From positions 154,999 through 218,998 of the forward strand of contig JAUJPF010000001.1 in NCBI GenBank assembly GCA_030447275.1: a DNA stretch of 64,000 nucleotides, read 5' to 3'. The notes under the pieces were generated by a model. It was not told the DNA's origin. It did not search any database and was given only the letters and a program-made list of their open reading frames with translations. This DNA comes from Solirubrobacteraceae bacterium (GTDB taxonomy: Bacteria; Actinomycetota; Thermoleophilia; Solirubrobacterales; Solirubrobacteraceae). Of the stretch, positions 1 through 7,678 are shown in pieces. The translations under genes and the position numbers were made by a program. Numbering within the stretch: position 1 is the first letter of the stretch; each line of letters begins with the position of its first letter.

Positions 1-1
1 C

Positions 2-1096
2 TCGACCGAGTTCTCGAACGACGGCAACACGCTGATCATCGGGGACGAGTTCGCGGGGGCAGCCGCCCCGCACTCGTGCGCCACAGGTACCGAGCCGTTC
101 AAGTTCGGAGCACTGTGGTTCTACGACGTCGCCGACCCGAAGAAGCTGCCAGTCCAGAAGGGCTCCTTCCAGCTCGAGCGGCAGGGTCCGCTGGCGCTGT
201 GCACCGCGCACAACTTCAACACGGTGCCGCTGAGGAGCGACAGGGACATCCTCGTCTCCGCCTTCTACGAGGGCGGTACCGCCGTGATCGACTACACCGA
301 CCCGTCGAAGCCCACGAAGATCGGCGGCTACATCCCGAAGACGAAGGTGTCCACGGACGCGTGGTCGTCGTACTGGTACGACGGCCTGATCTACGTGAAC
401 AACCACGAGGGCGCCGCTCCCGGCGCCAGCGGTTCGCCCACGGCCGGCACTCAGCCCGCCAGCCGCGGCTTGGACATCAAGCGTTTCGAGGACCCTGCCG
501 TCGCCGACGCCATCAAGCTCGGGCACCTGAACCCGCAGACGCACGAGGCGTTCCCGCCGCCGCCCTCACCGGGTGCGCCCGGGCCGGCGCGCCAGGGCGT
601 CGGAGGCTCCGTCGGCGGCCCGGCCGACTGCGTGGGCCGCTCGACCACCGTCGTCCCCAGGCGGATCGGCGCCTTCCGCGTCGGCATGCGGAGGCCTTCG
701 GTCATCCGGTTCGCGGGCCTTGGTATTCGGCCGAACTTCTACAACCTCCGCTACTGCGCGAAGGGTGGCGGCCACGTGCTCGTGTCCTTCGGGCGGCACA
801 ACCGGGTGCGGCTCATCGCGAGCACGTCGCCCGGCGCGCGAACCCGGAAGGTCGGGCCCGGCTCCTCGATCCGTCAGCTCCTGCGCGCCTATCCGACCGC
901 CCGCAAGGAGCGATCCGGCGTGTACGTCGTCCGCCGGCGCGGCCGCGGCCTGCTCGCGTTCGGCACCCGCGGGCGCCGGGTCGACTTCGTCGCGGTCGGC
1001 GACCGGAAGGTCCTGAGCCGGCGGCGCACGGCCCTCATGCGTCACCACGTGCGCCGGATCCGGTGCAGCGAGGGCGGGCCGGGCCTCCGCTGCTAG
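2..1096 (+). CDS. LVIVD-repeat-like surface/secreted protein, 5' truncated
   Basis: The reading frame is open from the left edge, so the start and any signal peptide lie outside the window; it stops with TAG at 1094-1096. The N-terminal half (about residues 1-165 of the visible part) has beta-propeller style units such as DILVSAFYEGGTAVIDYTDP, which resemble LVIVD repeats (inference from pattern). A Pro/Gly linker follows, then an Arg-rich C-terminal domain of about 150 residues. That domain holds two similar motifs, IGAFRVGMRRPSVIRF and VGPGSSIRQLLRAYPTA, spaced like a duplicated BamE/SmpA-type unit, plus two Cys in the domain and one at the end. The role is probably extracellular or cell-surface; no enzymatic function can be assigned. 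It converges on ispG, about 100 nt apart. Confidence 0.6.
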   Translation, partial: STEFSNDGNTLIIGDEFAGAAAPHSCATGTEPFKFGALWFYDVADPKKLPVQKGSFQLERQGPLALCTAHNFNTVPLRSDRDILVSAFYEGGTAVIDYTDPSKPTKIGGYIPKTKVSTDAWSSYWYDGLIYVNNHEGAAPGASGSPTAGTQPASRGLDIKRFEDPAVADAIKLGHLNPQTHEAFPPPPSPGAPGPARQGVGGSVGGPADCVGRSTTVVPRRIGAFRVGMRRPSVIRFAGLGIRPNFYNLRYCAKGGGHVLVSFGRHNRVRLIASTSPGARTRKVGPGSSIRQLLRAYPTARKERSGVYVVRRRGRGLLAFGTRGRRVDFVAVGDRKVLSRRRTALMRHHVRRIRCSEGGPGLRC

Positions 1097-1199
1097 CGGG
1101 ACTCCACGGCGGGACGAGCGCGCCGCAGCGTCAAGCCGTAGCGGCGAACGCGAGCTGTGCCGGGTCCAGCGGCGCGGTCGCGGACACGCGCGGCGCCGC

Positions 1200-2455
1200 C
1201 TACGCCCGCGTGAAGCGCCGCCCGGACGTGGGCGAGGCGTCCTCGTCGAGGCGCTCGCTCACGCTCTCGCCGCGCGCCGCCTCGGCCTCCATCGCGGCGA
1301 GCCGCTCCGGGGTCAGGTCGTGCGCGTTCGCGGCCTCGATCTCGGCCAGCAGCGCCGCGCCCTCGGCGGCCTCGGCGGCGTCGACGACGACGGTCTTGCC
1401 CGCGGCGTAGTACTTGTCGATCTCCTGGAAGAGCACGTCGACCAGCTCCTCGGTGGGCACCTTGCGCAGCGGCTGGCCCTTGGAGTAGATGACGCCCATG
1501 TCCTTGGCGCCGGCGATGCCGAAGTCGGCGTGCGACGCCTCGCCGATGCCGTTGACCGCGCAGCCGAGGACGGCGACCTCGATCGGGTCGGTGTAGGCCT
1601 CCAGACGCTTCTCGATCTGCGCGACCACGGTGTCCATGTCGAACTGCAGGCGCCCGCACGTCGGGCACGCGATGAGGACCGGCCCGCGCTCGCGCAGCTG
1701 GAGCGCCTTGAGGATCTCCCAGGCGACCTTGACCTCCTCCTCGGCGTGGAACGTCGACAGCGAGATGCGGATCGTGTCGCCGATGCCGTCGGCCAGCAGC
1801 GTCCCGAGGCCGACGGCGCTCTTCAGCGACCCCGACCACTTCGTGTGCCGGCCTCGGTGATGCCGAGGTGCAGCGGATACGGGATCCGCTCGCCGAGCAG
1901 CCGGTTCGACGCGATCGTGTTCGGCACGTTCGTCGACTTGATCGAGACCTTGAAGTCCTCGAAGTCCAGGCGCTCCATCAGCTCGACGAACTCGACGGCG
2001 GCGCCGACGAGCGCCTCGACCGGGTTCTCGCGCTCGAGCGCGTGCAGGTGCTTGGGGAGCGAGCCCGAGTTCACGCCGATGCGCATCGGCGTGCCGAGCT
2101 CCTTGGCCCGGGCGGCGACCTCGGCCACCTTGTCCGGTCCGCCGATGTTGCCGGGTTCAGGCGGATGCAGTGCGCGTACGGCGTCGAGCGCCTTCAGCGC
2201 GAGCGTGTGGTTGAAGTGGATGTCGGCGATGACGGGGATCGGCGACTCGGCGACGATCGTCCGCAGCGCCTCGGCGTCCTGCACGCGCGGGACCGCGACG
2301 CGCACGAGATCGGCCCCGGCCTCGGCCACCGTGCGGATCTGCCGCATCGTCGCGTCGAGGTTCGCGGTCTCGGTCTTGGTCATCGTCTGGACGACGACCG
2401 GCGCTCCGCCCCCGATGGGGACGCCGCCGACGCTGATCTGCCGCTTCGAGGCCAT
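1200..2455 (-). CDS. ispG: 4-hydroxy-3-methylbut-2-enyl diphosphate synthase (flavodoxin), frameshifted as read
   Basis: IspG converts MEcPP to HMBPP, the penultimate step of the MEP isoprenoid pathway, with a [4Fe-4S] cluster. The start ATG at 2455 gives MASKRQISVGGVPIGG. The C-terminal part has the cluster region ACPTCGR and VLGCAVNGIGEA, which supplies the three expected Cys. Two disturbances are visible. A GTGT (AC dinucleotide on the coding strand) at 1843-1846 throws the frame out after LGITEAGT; the true continuation KWSGSLKSAVGLGTLLADG is intact in another frame. At 2151-2180 a compensated pair of indels replaces the conserved YAHCIRLNPGN with an out-of-frame stretch. A TACACT box lies 9 nt before the ATG (2465-2470), suggesting a leaderless message. 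Because the gene is essential in MEP organisms, sequence error is the likelier explanation. Confidence 0.93.
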
Positions 2456-2464
2456 GTCTAGTTC

Positions 2465-2470
2465 AGTGTA
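2465..2470 (-). promoter_or_regulatory. Putative -10 box (TACACT) of ispG
   Basis: On the minus strand TACACT is followed by 9 nt and then the ispG ATG, with no Shine-Dalgarno between. It matches the TAnnnT boxes seen 7-11 nt before several other starts in the window. No clear -35 is visible. Confidence 0.45.
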
Positions 2471-2490
2471 GGAGCGGGGAGAATTCCGGC

Positions 2491-3156
2491 ATGTCCGACT
2501 CCGCTTACAACACCTCCACCTGGGACGAGGCTCGGCCGGACGCGCGCAGCGTGCCGCAGATCCTCGGCCAGGTCATGTTCCTCGTCGCCGTCGCAATCGG
2601 CTTCATGGTCGCCGGCACCGTCTTCGGCCGCGAGCTGACCGAGAGCACGGCGCGGATCTGCTTCTTCGCCGGCATGGGGATGCTCGTCGCGACGTGGTTC
2701 ATCAGCCGCCTGCGCTACGGCGCGCTGGGGATCGGCTGGCTGTGCGGCTTCGCCGTCCTCTTCGGGATGGGCCTCGGCCCGGCGCTCAACTACGTCGCGC
2801 AGACCGACCCGGGGGCGATCACCACCGCCGTCGGCATCACCGCGCTGACGGTCCTCGGCATGGCGGCGATCGGGTTCATGCTCGAGAAGGACACCGTGCG
2901 CTGGATGCGGCCGCTGTCGTTCGTCGTGCTCGGCGCGGTCGTCGTCAGCCTGGCGGGGTTGATCTTCGGCGGGCTCGGCGCGCTGTCGCCCGTCATCTCG
3001 ATCGTGATCCTCGCGGCGTCGGCGCTGCTGATCCTGGTCGACTTCAACTACATCCGCAAGCACGCGACCGAGAACGACGTCGTGTGGCTGGCGACCGGCA
3101 TCTTCGTCAGCATCGTCAACATCTTCCTCTCGCTCCTGAACCTGACGAGCGATTGA
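2491..3156 (+). CDS. Bax inhibitor-1/YccA family membrane protein
   Basis: This 221-residue, strongly hydrophobic protein has seven likely membrane segments, starting at about residue 25 (ILGQVMFLVAVAIGFMVAG) and ending with a segment closing in FLSLLNLTSD. Length, segment number and a charged residue in the last third (ILVDFNYIRK) fit the BI-1/YccA (TMBIM-like) family. Bacterial members are membrane proteins; some leak Ca2+ in a pH-dependent way, and YccA modulates FtsH. The start ATG has a purine-rich GGGGAG about 9 nt upstream. It is divergent from ispG and its TGA overlaps the TTG start of the following methyltransferase, so the two are probably co-transcribed. The exact physiological role cannot be told from sequence. 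Confidence 0.85.
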   Translation: MSDSAYNTSTWDEARPDARSVPQILGQVMFLVAVAIGFMVAGTVFGRELTESTARICFFAGMGMLVATWFISRLRYGALGIGWLCGFAVLFGMGLGPALNYVAQTDPGAITTAVGITALTVLGMAAIGFMLEKDTVRWMRPLSFVVLGAVVVSLAGLIFGGLGALSPVISIVILAASALLILVDFNYIRKHATENDVVWLATGIFVSIVNIFLSLLNLTSD

Positions 3157-3767
3157 CGGACGTCTACGCGACCGCCAAGCCCGGGCTGCGCACGCGCCTG
3201 GGCTCGGCGGCCGCAGCGCGCGCTCGTGCGCGGCGCCACGAGCGCTTCCGCGCGCTCACCGGCGCCGGCGCGGCGACGCGCATCCTCGACGTCGGCTGCG
3301 GCCGGCTCGGGCTGCGCGCGCTCGAGCCCGACCTCGACATCACCGGCGTCGACCTCGTCGACCGGCCCGAGTACCCGGGGCCCTTCGTGCGCGCCGACGC
3401 GACCGTGCGCCTGCCGTTCGGCGACGATGAATTCGACCTCGTCTACTCGTCGTCGGTCGTCGAGCACGTCGCGCCGGCCGGCCGCGCCGCGTTCGCGGCC
3501 GAGGTCGCGCGCGTCGGGCGCGGCTGGTGGGTCCAGACGCCGGCGTTCTCGTTCCCGGTCGAGCCGCACGCGCTGCTGCCGTTCGCGCACTGGCTGCCGC
3601 CCCGCCTGCGCCGCCCGTACTGGCGCCTCGGCGTCGCCGGGGCGTGGGAGGACGTCGCGCTCCTGCGCCGCGCCGAGCTCGCGCGCCTGTTCGGAGGCGG
3701 CGAGGTGCTCGCCGAGCGCGTCGGCCCGCTCGCCAAGAGCTGGGTGAGCGTGCGCCGGCCGCGATAG
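3153..3767 (+). CDS. Class I SAM-dependent methyltransferase
   Basis: The 204-residue protein starts at a TTG that overlaps the stop of the BI-1 gene (TTGA), a layout that implies translational coupling. Motif I is ILDVGCGRLGLRAL (about residue 47), followed by the acidic motif II region ITGVDLVDRP and a motif IV-like FDLVYSSSVVEHV. These are hallmarks of the Methyltransf_11 type Rossmann fold that binds S-adenosylmethionine. The C-terminal half has an aromatic segment (HWLPPRLRRPYWRLG) typical of lipid or small-molecule methyltransferases, but the acceptor cannot be inferred. It is followed at 12 nt by a flavin oxidase gene. Confidence 0.82.
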   Translation: MTDVYATAKPGLRTRLGSAAAARARARRHERFRALTGAGAATRILDVGCGRLGLRALEPDLDITGVDLVDRPEYPGPFVRADATVRLPFGDDEFDLVYSSSVVEHVAPAGRAAFAAEVARVGRGWWVQTPAFSFPVEPHALLPFAHWLPPRLRRPYWRLGVAGAWEDVALLRRAELARLFGGGEVLAERVGPLAKSWVSVRRPR

Positions 3768-3778
3768 AACTCCGCGCC

Positions 3779-4903
3779 GTGGCCTCCACCGCCGACTCCG
3801 ACCTCCCCTCCACCCCCGGCCCCTCCGCCCCTCGCCCTCTCGGCGACCTCGTCAACGTCGCCGACTTCGAGCGCCGCGCCGCCGAGGTGCTCGAGCCGGG
3901 CGTGCACGGCTACTACGCGGGCGGGGCCGGCGACGAGCGGACGCTGCGCGAGAACGTCGCCGCGTTCGGCCGCCACCGGCTGCGGCCGCGCGTCCTCGTC
4001 GACGTCAGCGCGGTGTCGGCGGCGACGACGGTCCTCGGGTCGCCGGTCTCGATGCCGCTGCTCGTCGCGCCGACCGCGCTCCACCGGCTCGCCCACCCCG
4101 ACGGCGAGCCGGCGACCGCTCGTGCCGCCGCCGCGGCCGGGACGATCTACACGCTCTCGACTCTCGCCACCTCGCGGCCGCGGGAGGTGTGCGCGGAGGC
4201 GCCGCGCGCGCCGCGGTGGTTCCAGCTCTACGTGCTGCGCGACCGCGCCGTGAGTCAGGCGCTGCTCGACGAGGCGGTGGAGTGCGGGTTCGACGCGATC
4301 GTGCTGACCGTCGACGCGCCGCGCGCGGGCCGGCGCGAGCGCGACGTCCGCACCGGGTTCGCCGTACCGGCCGACGTCGAGATGCCGGCGATCCGCGCCG
4401 CGGTGGGCGCGCCCACCGGCCCGTCCCCTGTCCAGTTCTTCTCGCTGCTCGACACCTCGATCACCTGGAGCGACCTCGAACGCCTGTGCGCGGACTGCCC
4501 GCTGCCGGTGATCGTCAAGGGCGTGCACACGGCCGAGGATGCACGGCTCGCCGCCGACCACGGCGCGGCCGGGGTGATCGTCTCCAACCACGGCGGCCGG
4601 CAGCTCGACGGCGTCCCCGCCGCGCTCGACATGCTGCCCGAGGTCGCCGAGGAGGTCGGCGACCGCGTCGAGGTGCTGATGGACGGCGGCGTTCGGCGCG
4701 GGACCGACGTGCTCGTCGCGCTCGCGCTCGGCGCCGGCGCGGTGCTCGTCGGCCGCCCGATCCTGTGGGGGCTGGCCTGCGGCGGGGAGGCCGGCGCGCT
4801 GCGGGTGCTCGAGATCCTCCGGGCGGAGGTCGAGCTGGGCCTCACCTTGCTCGGCGCGCCGACGCCGGCCGACGTCGAGCCGTCGCACGTCCGCGCCGGC
4901 TAG
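3779..4903 (+). CDS. FMN-dependent alpha-hydroxy acid oxidase/dehydrogenase (lactate/glycolate oxidase type)
   Basis: The enzyme belongs to the FMN-dependent alpha-hydroxy acid dehydrogenase family (glycolate oxidase, lactate oxidase, L-lactate dehydrogenase, mandelate dehydrogenase). The start GTG lies 12 nt after the methyltransferase stop. Visible landmarks are the N-terminal YYAGGAGDE, the FMN-binding LLVAPTALHRLAHPDGE, the QLYV segment, a catalytic Lys in PVIVKGV, the active-site block SNHGGRQLDG (His-Gly-Gly-Arg) and the phosphate-binding MDGGVRRGTDV. Length (374 residues) is normal. Residues that separate glycolate, lactate and mandelate preference cannot be read reliably, so the substrate is left open. 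It converges on the AbiEi-like gene with a gap of 9 nt. Confidence 0.9.
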   Translation: MASTADSDLPSTPGPSAPRPLGDLVNVADFERRAAEVLEPGVHGYYAGGAGDERTLRENVAAFGRHRLRPRVLVDVSAVSAATTVLGSPVSMPLLVAPTALHRLAHPDGEPATARAAAAAGTIYTLSTLATSRPREVCAEAPRAPRWFQLYVLRDRAVSQALLDEAVECGFDAIVLTVDAPRAGRRERDVRTGFAVPADVEMPAIRAAVGAPTGPSPVQFFSLLDTSITWSDLERLCADCPLPVIVKGVHTAEDARLAADHGAAGVIVSNHGGRQLDGVPAALDMLPEVAEEVGDRVEVLMDGGVRRGTDVLVALALGAGAVLVGRPILWGLACGGEAGALRVLEILRAEVELGLTLLGAPTPADVEPSHVRAG

Positions 4904-4912
4904 GAACAACAG

Positions 4913-5644
4913 CTAGCGCGCCAGCGCTGCGGCGAAGCGCGCGACGACCGCCTCCGGCTCGTCGGTCAGCTGGCGCCACGTCACGCGGATGACCCTGAAA
5001 CCGGCGGCAGCCAGATCGGCGTCGCGGCGGCGGTCGCGCTCGGCCTCTGACCTCGTCACCCCGTCGCCGGCGCCGCTCACCGCCGCTGCCGCGGCGCGCA
5101 GTGCGGCGGCGCCGTGGTGGCCTCGGGCTGCGCTGACGGCATCGGTGAGGGAGGAGTGGTCGAGCCTTCGTTGGATCAGCGCTTCCTCGATCGTCCGCTT
5201 CAGCTCGCGGTCGCTGATCCGTCCGGCGAGGTCGCGGATCGTCCGTTCCACGGTCGTGACCGGGATCCCCTGTGTGGCGGTGACGTCGCCGTCGAGGGGG
5301 CTGCGGTGGATCCGGATGCCCGGCCGGTCGCGCGGGTGGCCTGCGGGCACGGTGACGTCGACGCACGCCGGCTCCTGTGCGAATCCGTGCAGCGCTGCCG
5401 CGGTGCGGTGGCTGGCGACGGCGCGCGCACCGCAGGCGAGCACCGCCGCCATCACCGGCGTGAGCGGCGCCTCCACCGGCCCGACGCGGTAGACGCCGCG
5501 GTGCAGCCGCGTCAACCGCCCGTGAGCGACGCGGTGCGCGACGCCGCGCCGCCCGACACCGGCCGCGGCGAGCTGCGCGACGGTGACGACGCCGTGCTGC
5601 ACCGAGGCGACTCGCGCGACGACGGCACCCGGAGGAGGGTGCAC
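4913..5644 (-). CDS. AbiEi-antitoxin-like/DUF559 family protein with internal deletion
   Basis: The N-terminal two thirds resembles the type IV antitoxin AbiEi-type proteins of actinobacteria: a winged-helix start (HGVVTVAQLAAAGVGRRGV), LHRGVYRVG, then ASHRTAAALHG and GIPVTTVERTIRDLAG. The C-terminus keeps only the last part of a DUF559 (Vsr-like nuclease) domain, RDRRRDADLAAAGFRVIRVT. The usual 40-50 residues before it, carrying the nuclease core, are missing without a frameshift: GVTRSE runs straight into AERDRRRD. The start is chosen at GTG 5644; upstream sequence in the same frame is poor coding and contains a direct repeat. No partner AbiEii toxin is adjacent. This may be a stand-alone regulator or a decayed nuclease. 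Confidence 0.65.
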   Translation of the reverse strand: MHPPPGAVVARVASVQHGVVTVAQLAAAGVGRRGVAHRVAHGRLTRLHRGVYRVGPVEAPLTPVMAAVLACGARAVASHRTAAALHGFAQEPACVDVTVPAGHPRDRPGIRIHRSPLDGDVTATQGIPVTTVERTIRDLAGRISDRELKRTIEEALIQRRLDHSSLTDAVSAARGHHGAAALRAAAAAVSGAGDGVTRSEAERDRRRDADLAAAGFRVIRVTWRQLTDEPEAVVARFAAALAR

Positions 5645-5720
5645 AACGCTCCACGCGCCCACACCGGAATCCGGGCGTGTGCACGAACGCACCTCTGGTG
5701 TGCACAACGCTCCACGCGCC
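5639..5720. repeat. Two direct copies of a 21-bp element at the start of the AbiEi-like gene
   Basis: GTGCACAACGCTCCACGCGCC occurs exactly at 5639-5659 and 5700-5720, with 61 bp between copy starts. A related GTGCACGAACGCAC lies between them. The inner copy overlaps the chosen GTG start on the minus strand. The GTGCAC core is palindromic. Position suggests operator sites for the encoded winged-helix protein (inference). Confidence 0.7.
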
Positions 5721-5759
5721 GACGAAGAGGGCGCCGATGGAGCGAAATGCACACGCGAG

Positions 5760-5790
5760 GGAGGGATCACCGCCGACCGATGATCCCTCC
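5760..5790 (-). terminator. Hairpin between acyl-CoA ligase and AbiEi-like gene
   Basis: GGAGGGATCA at 5760-5769 and TGATCCCTCC at 5781-5790 form a perfect 10-bp stem with an 11-nt loop. It lies about 55 nt beyond the stop of the minus-strand acyl-CoA ligase gene. No U-tract follows, as is common in GC-rich actinobacteria. Confidence 0.55.
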
Positions 5791-5843
5791 TCCACCACCA
5801 GCCCCCGGACCGACTCCGCACTTTCGCTACGAAGCCGCGGGAG

Positions 5844-7659
5844 CTACGACGCGTACAGCGCCTCGATGTCCTCCCCGTACTTCTCCTCGACCGGCTTGCG
5901 CTTGAGCTTCATCGTCGGCGTCAGCTCGTCGCCGCCGGGCTGCCAGTCGCCCTCGACGATGTGGAACTTCTTGATCTGCTCCACCCGCGACAGCTTGTCG
6001 TTGGCCCTGTCGACCTCGGCCTGGACCGCCTCGCGCACCTTGTCGTTGCCGGCGAGCGACTCGAGCGACGCGTCGTCGATGCCGTTCTTCTGCGCCCACG
6101 CGGGCGCGCCGTCAGCGTCGAGGACGATCAGCGCGACGTTGTAGGAGCGCCGGTCGCCGACGACCGCAGCCTGGCCGATCAGCGGCCCCGCGCTCTTGAG
6201 CTCGGACTCGATGTTCGCCGGCGACATGTTCTTGCCGGCGGCGTTGATGATGAGCTCCTTCTTGCGGTCGACGATCTTGAGGTAGCCGTCCTCGTCGATC
6301 TGGCCGACGTCGCCGGTCGCGAGCCAGCCGTCCTTGAGCTCCTCGGCCGTCTTCTCGGGCTGGTTGCGGTAGCCGCGCATGACGAACGGGCCCTTGATCA
6401 GCACCTCGCCGTCCTCGCCGAGCTTGATCTCGGCGCCGGGTGCGGGCGGCCCGACGGTGCCGATCTTGATGCGGCCGCGCGGCGGGTTCGTCGTCCCGTA
6501 GCCGCACGTCTCGCTCATGCCCCACAGCTCGGCGATCGGGATGCCGATGGCGTGGAAGAACTCGAGCACCTCGGGCGGCGTCGGCGCGGCGCCGACGTTG
6601 CACGCCTCGAGATCGTTCAGCCCGAGCGCCTTGCGCAGGTGCACGAACATGTTCTCGTCGGCCTGCTGGACCGCCTTGGCCAGGTCCTCCGGAACCTCCT
6701 CGCCGGCCTGCTCGAGGCGCACCTTCTTGATCGCGGCGTCGAGCGCCTGGCGCGCCTGCTGGGCCTGCTCCTCGGGCGCGCCACCGAGCTTCGACTCGAG
6801 CCCCGCCTTGATCTTCTCCCAGATCCGCGGGACCGCGAAGAACCAGGTCGGGTTCACCTCGGGCAGGAACTCGCCGATCTTGCGCGGGTCGTCGCACACC
6901 GTGATCTCGAGGCCGAGGACCACCGGGATGTAGTGGTGCGCGTTGCGCTCGGCGACGTGCGCGTTGGGCAGCCACGAGATGACGCGGCCGGTCGGCCCGA
7001 AGTGGATGATCTGCTTGAAGCCCCCGATCGACTTGATGAGGTTGTCGTGCGTCAGCTCGACGCCCTTCGGCGGGCCCGTGGTGCCCGACGTGTAGATCAG
7101 CGTCAGGAGGTCCTCAGGCTTGACCGCCTTGGCCGACGCCTCGGCGTCGAAGCCGGGATCGGGATCGCCCTCGACGTCGGCGAGCGACAGCGTCCCCTCG
7201 GGCGCGTTCCCGACGACGACGATGTGCTCGAGGTCCGAGAGCTTGTCCTTGACCGCGAGGAAGCGGTCGGCGAACTGCTCGTCGATCACCGCGACCTTCG
7301 CGCCGGCGTCGCCGACGACGTACTCGATCTGGTCGGGCGCGGCCGTGACGTACAGGGAGAACGGGGTCGCGCCGATCGTCATCCCGGCGAGGTCGGCGAG
7401 GTGGAACTCGAACTGGTTCGGGAACATCAGCGCGAGCGTGTCGCCCCGGCTTCAGCCCGAGCTTCGAGAGCCCTGCGGCGAGCTTGTCGACGCGCTGGCG
7501 CAGCTCTCCCCAGGTGATGCTGAACGCGTCGCCCTTCGTCCGGATCGCCGTCTGCTCGGCGCGGTCGCGAGCCGTGTTGTGGAACGCCTCGATGACGGTC
7601 TTGGCGCCGACGTCCTCTTCGAGCGGCGTCTCTGCGCGATCTACGGTGCTGCTCTCCAT
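5844..7659 (-). CDS. Long-chain fatty-acid CoA ligase (AMP-forming), frameshifted as read
   Basis: An adenylate-forming enzyme that activates fatty acids to acyl-CoA. The N-terminus (MESSTVDRAETPLEEDVGAK) starts at 7659. The P-loop-like motif TLIYTSGTTGPPKGVELTH, the A5 region ELWGMSETCGYGTT and the A7/A8 block GWLATGDVGQIDEDGYLKIV are intact, and KLKRKPVEEKYG near the end supplies the C-terminal Lys region. One extra C in the plus-strand CCCC run at 7444-7447 breaks the frame after SKLGLKPG; the continuation DTLALMFPNQFEF is intact in the next frame. Total length of about 604 residues after correction fits FadD15-like ligases. A hairpin follows the gene. It sits alone between rseP and the AbiEi-like gene. 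Confidence 0.9.
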
Positions 7660-7678
7660 CCCCGTACTCCCCTCGGTT

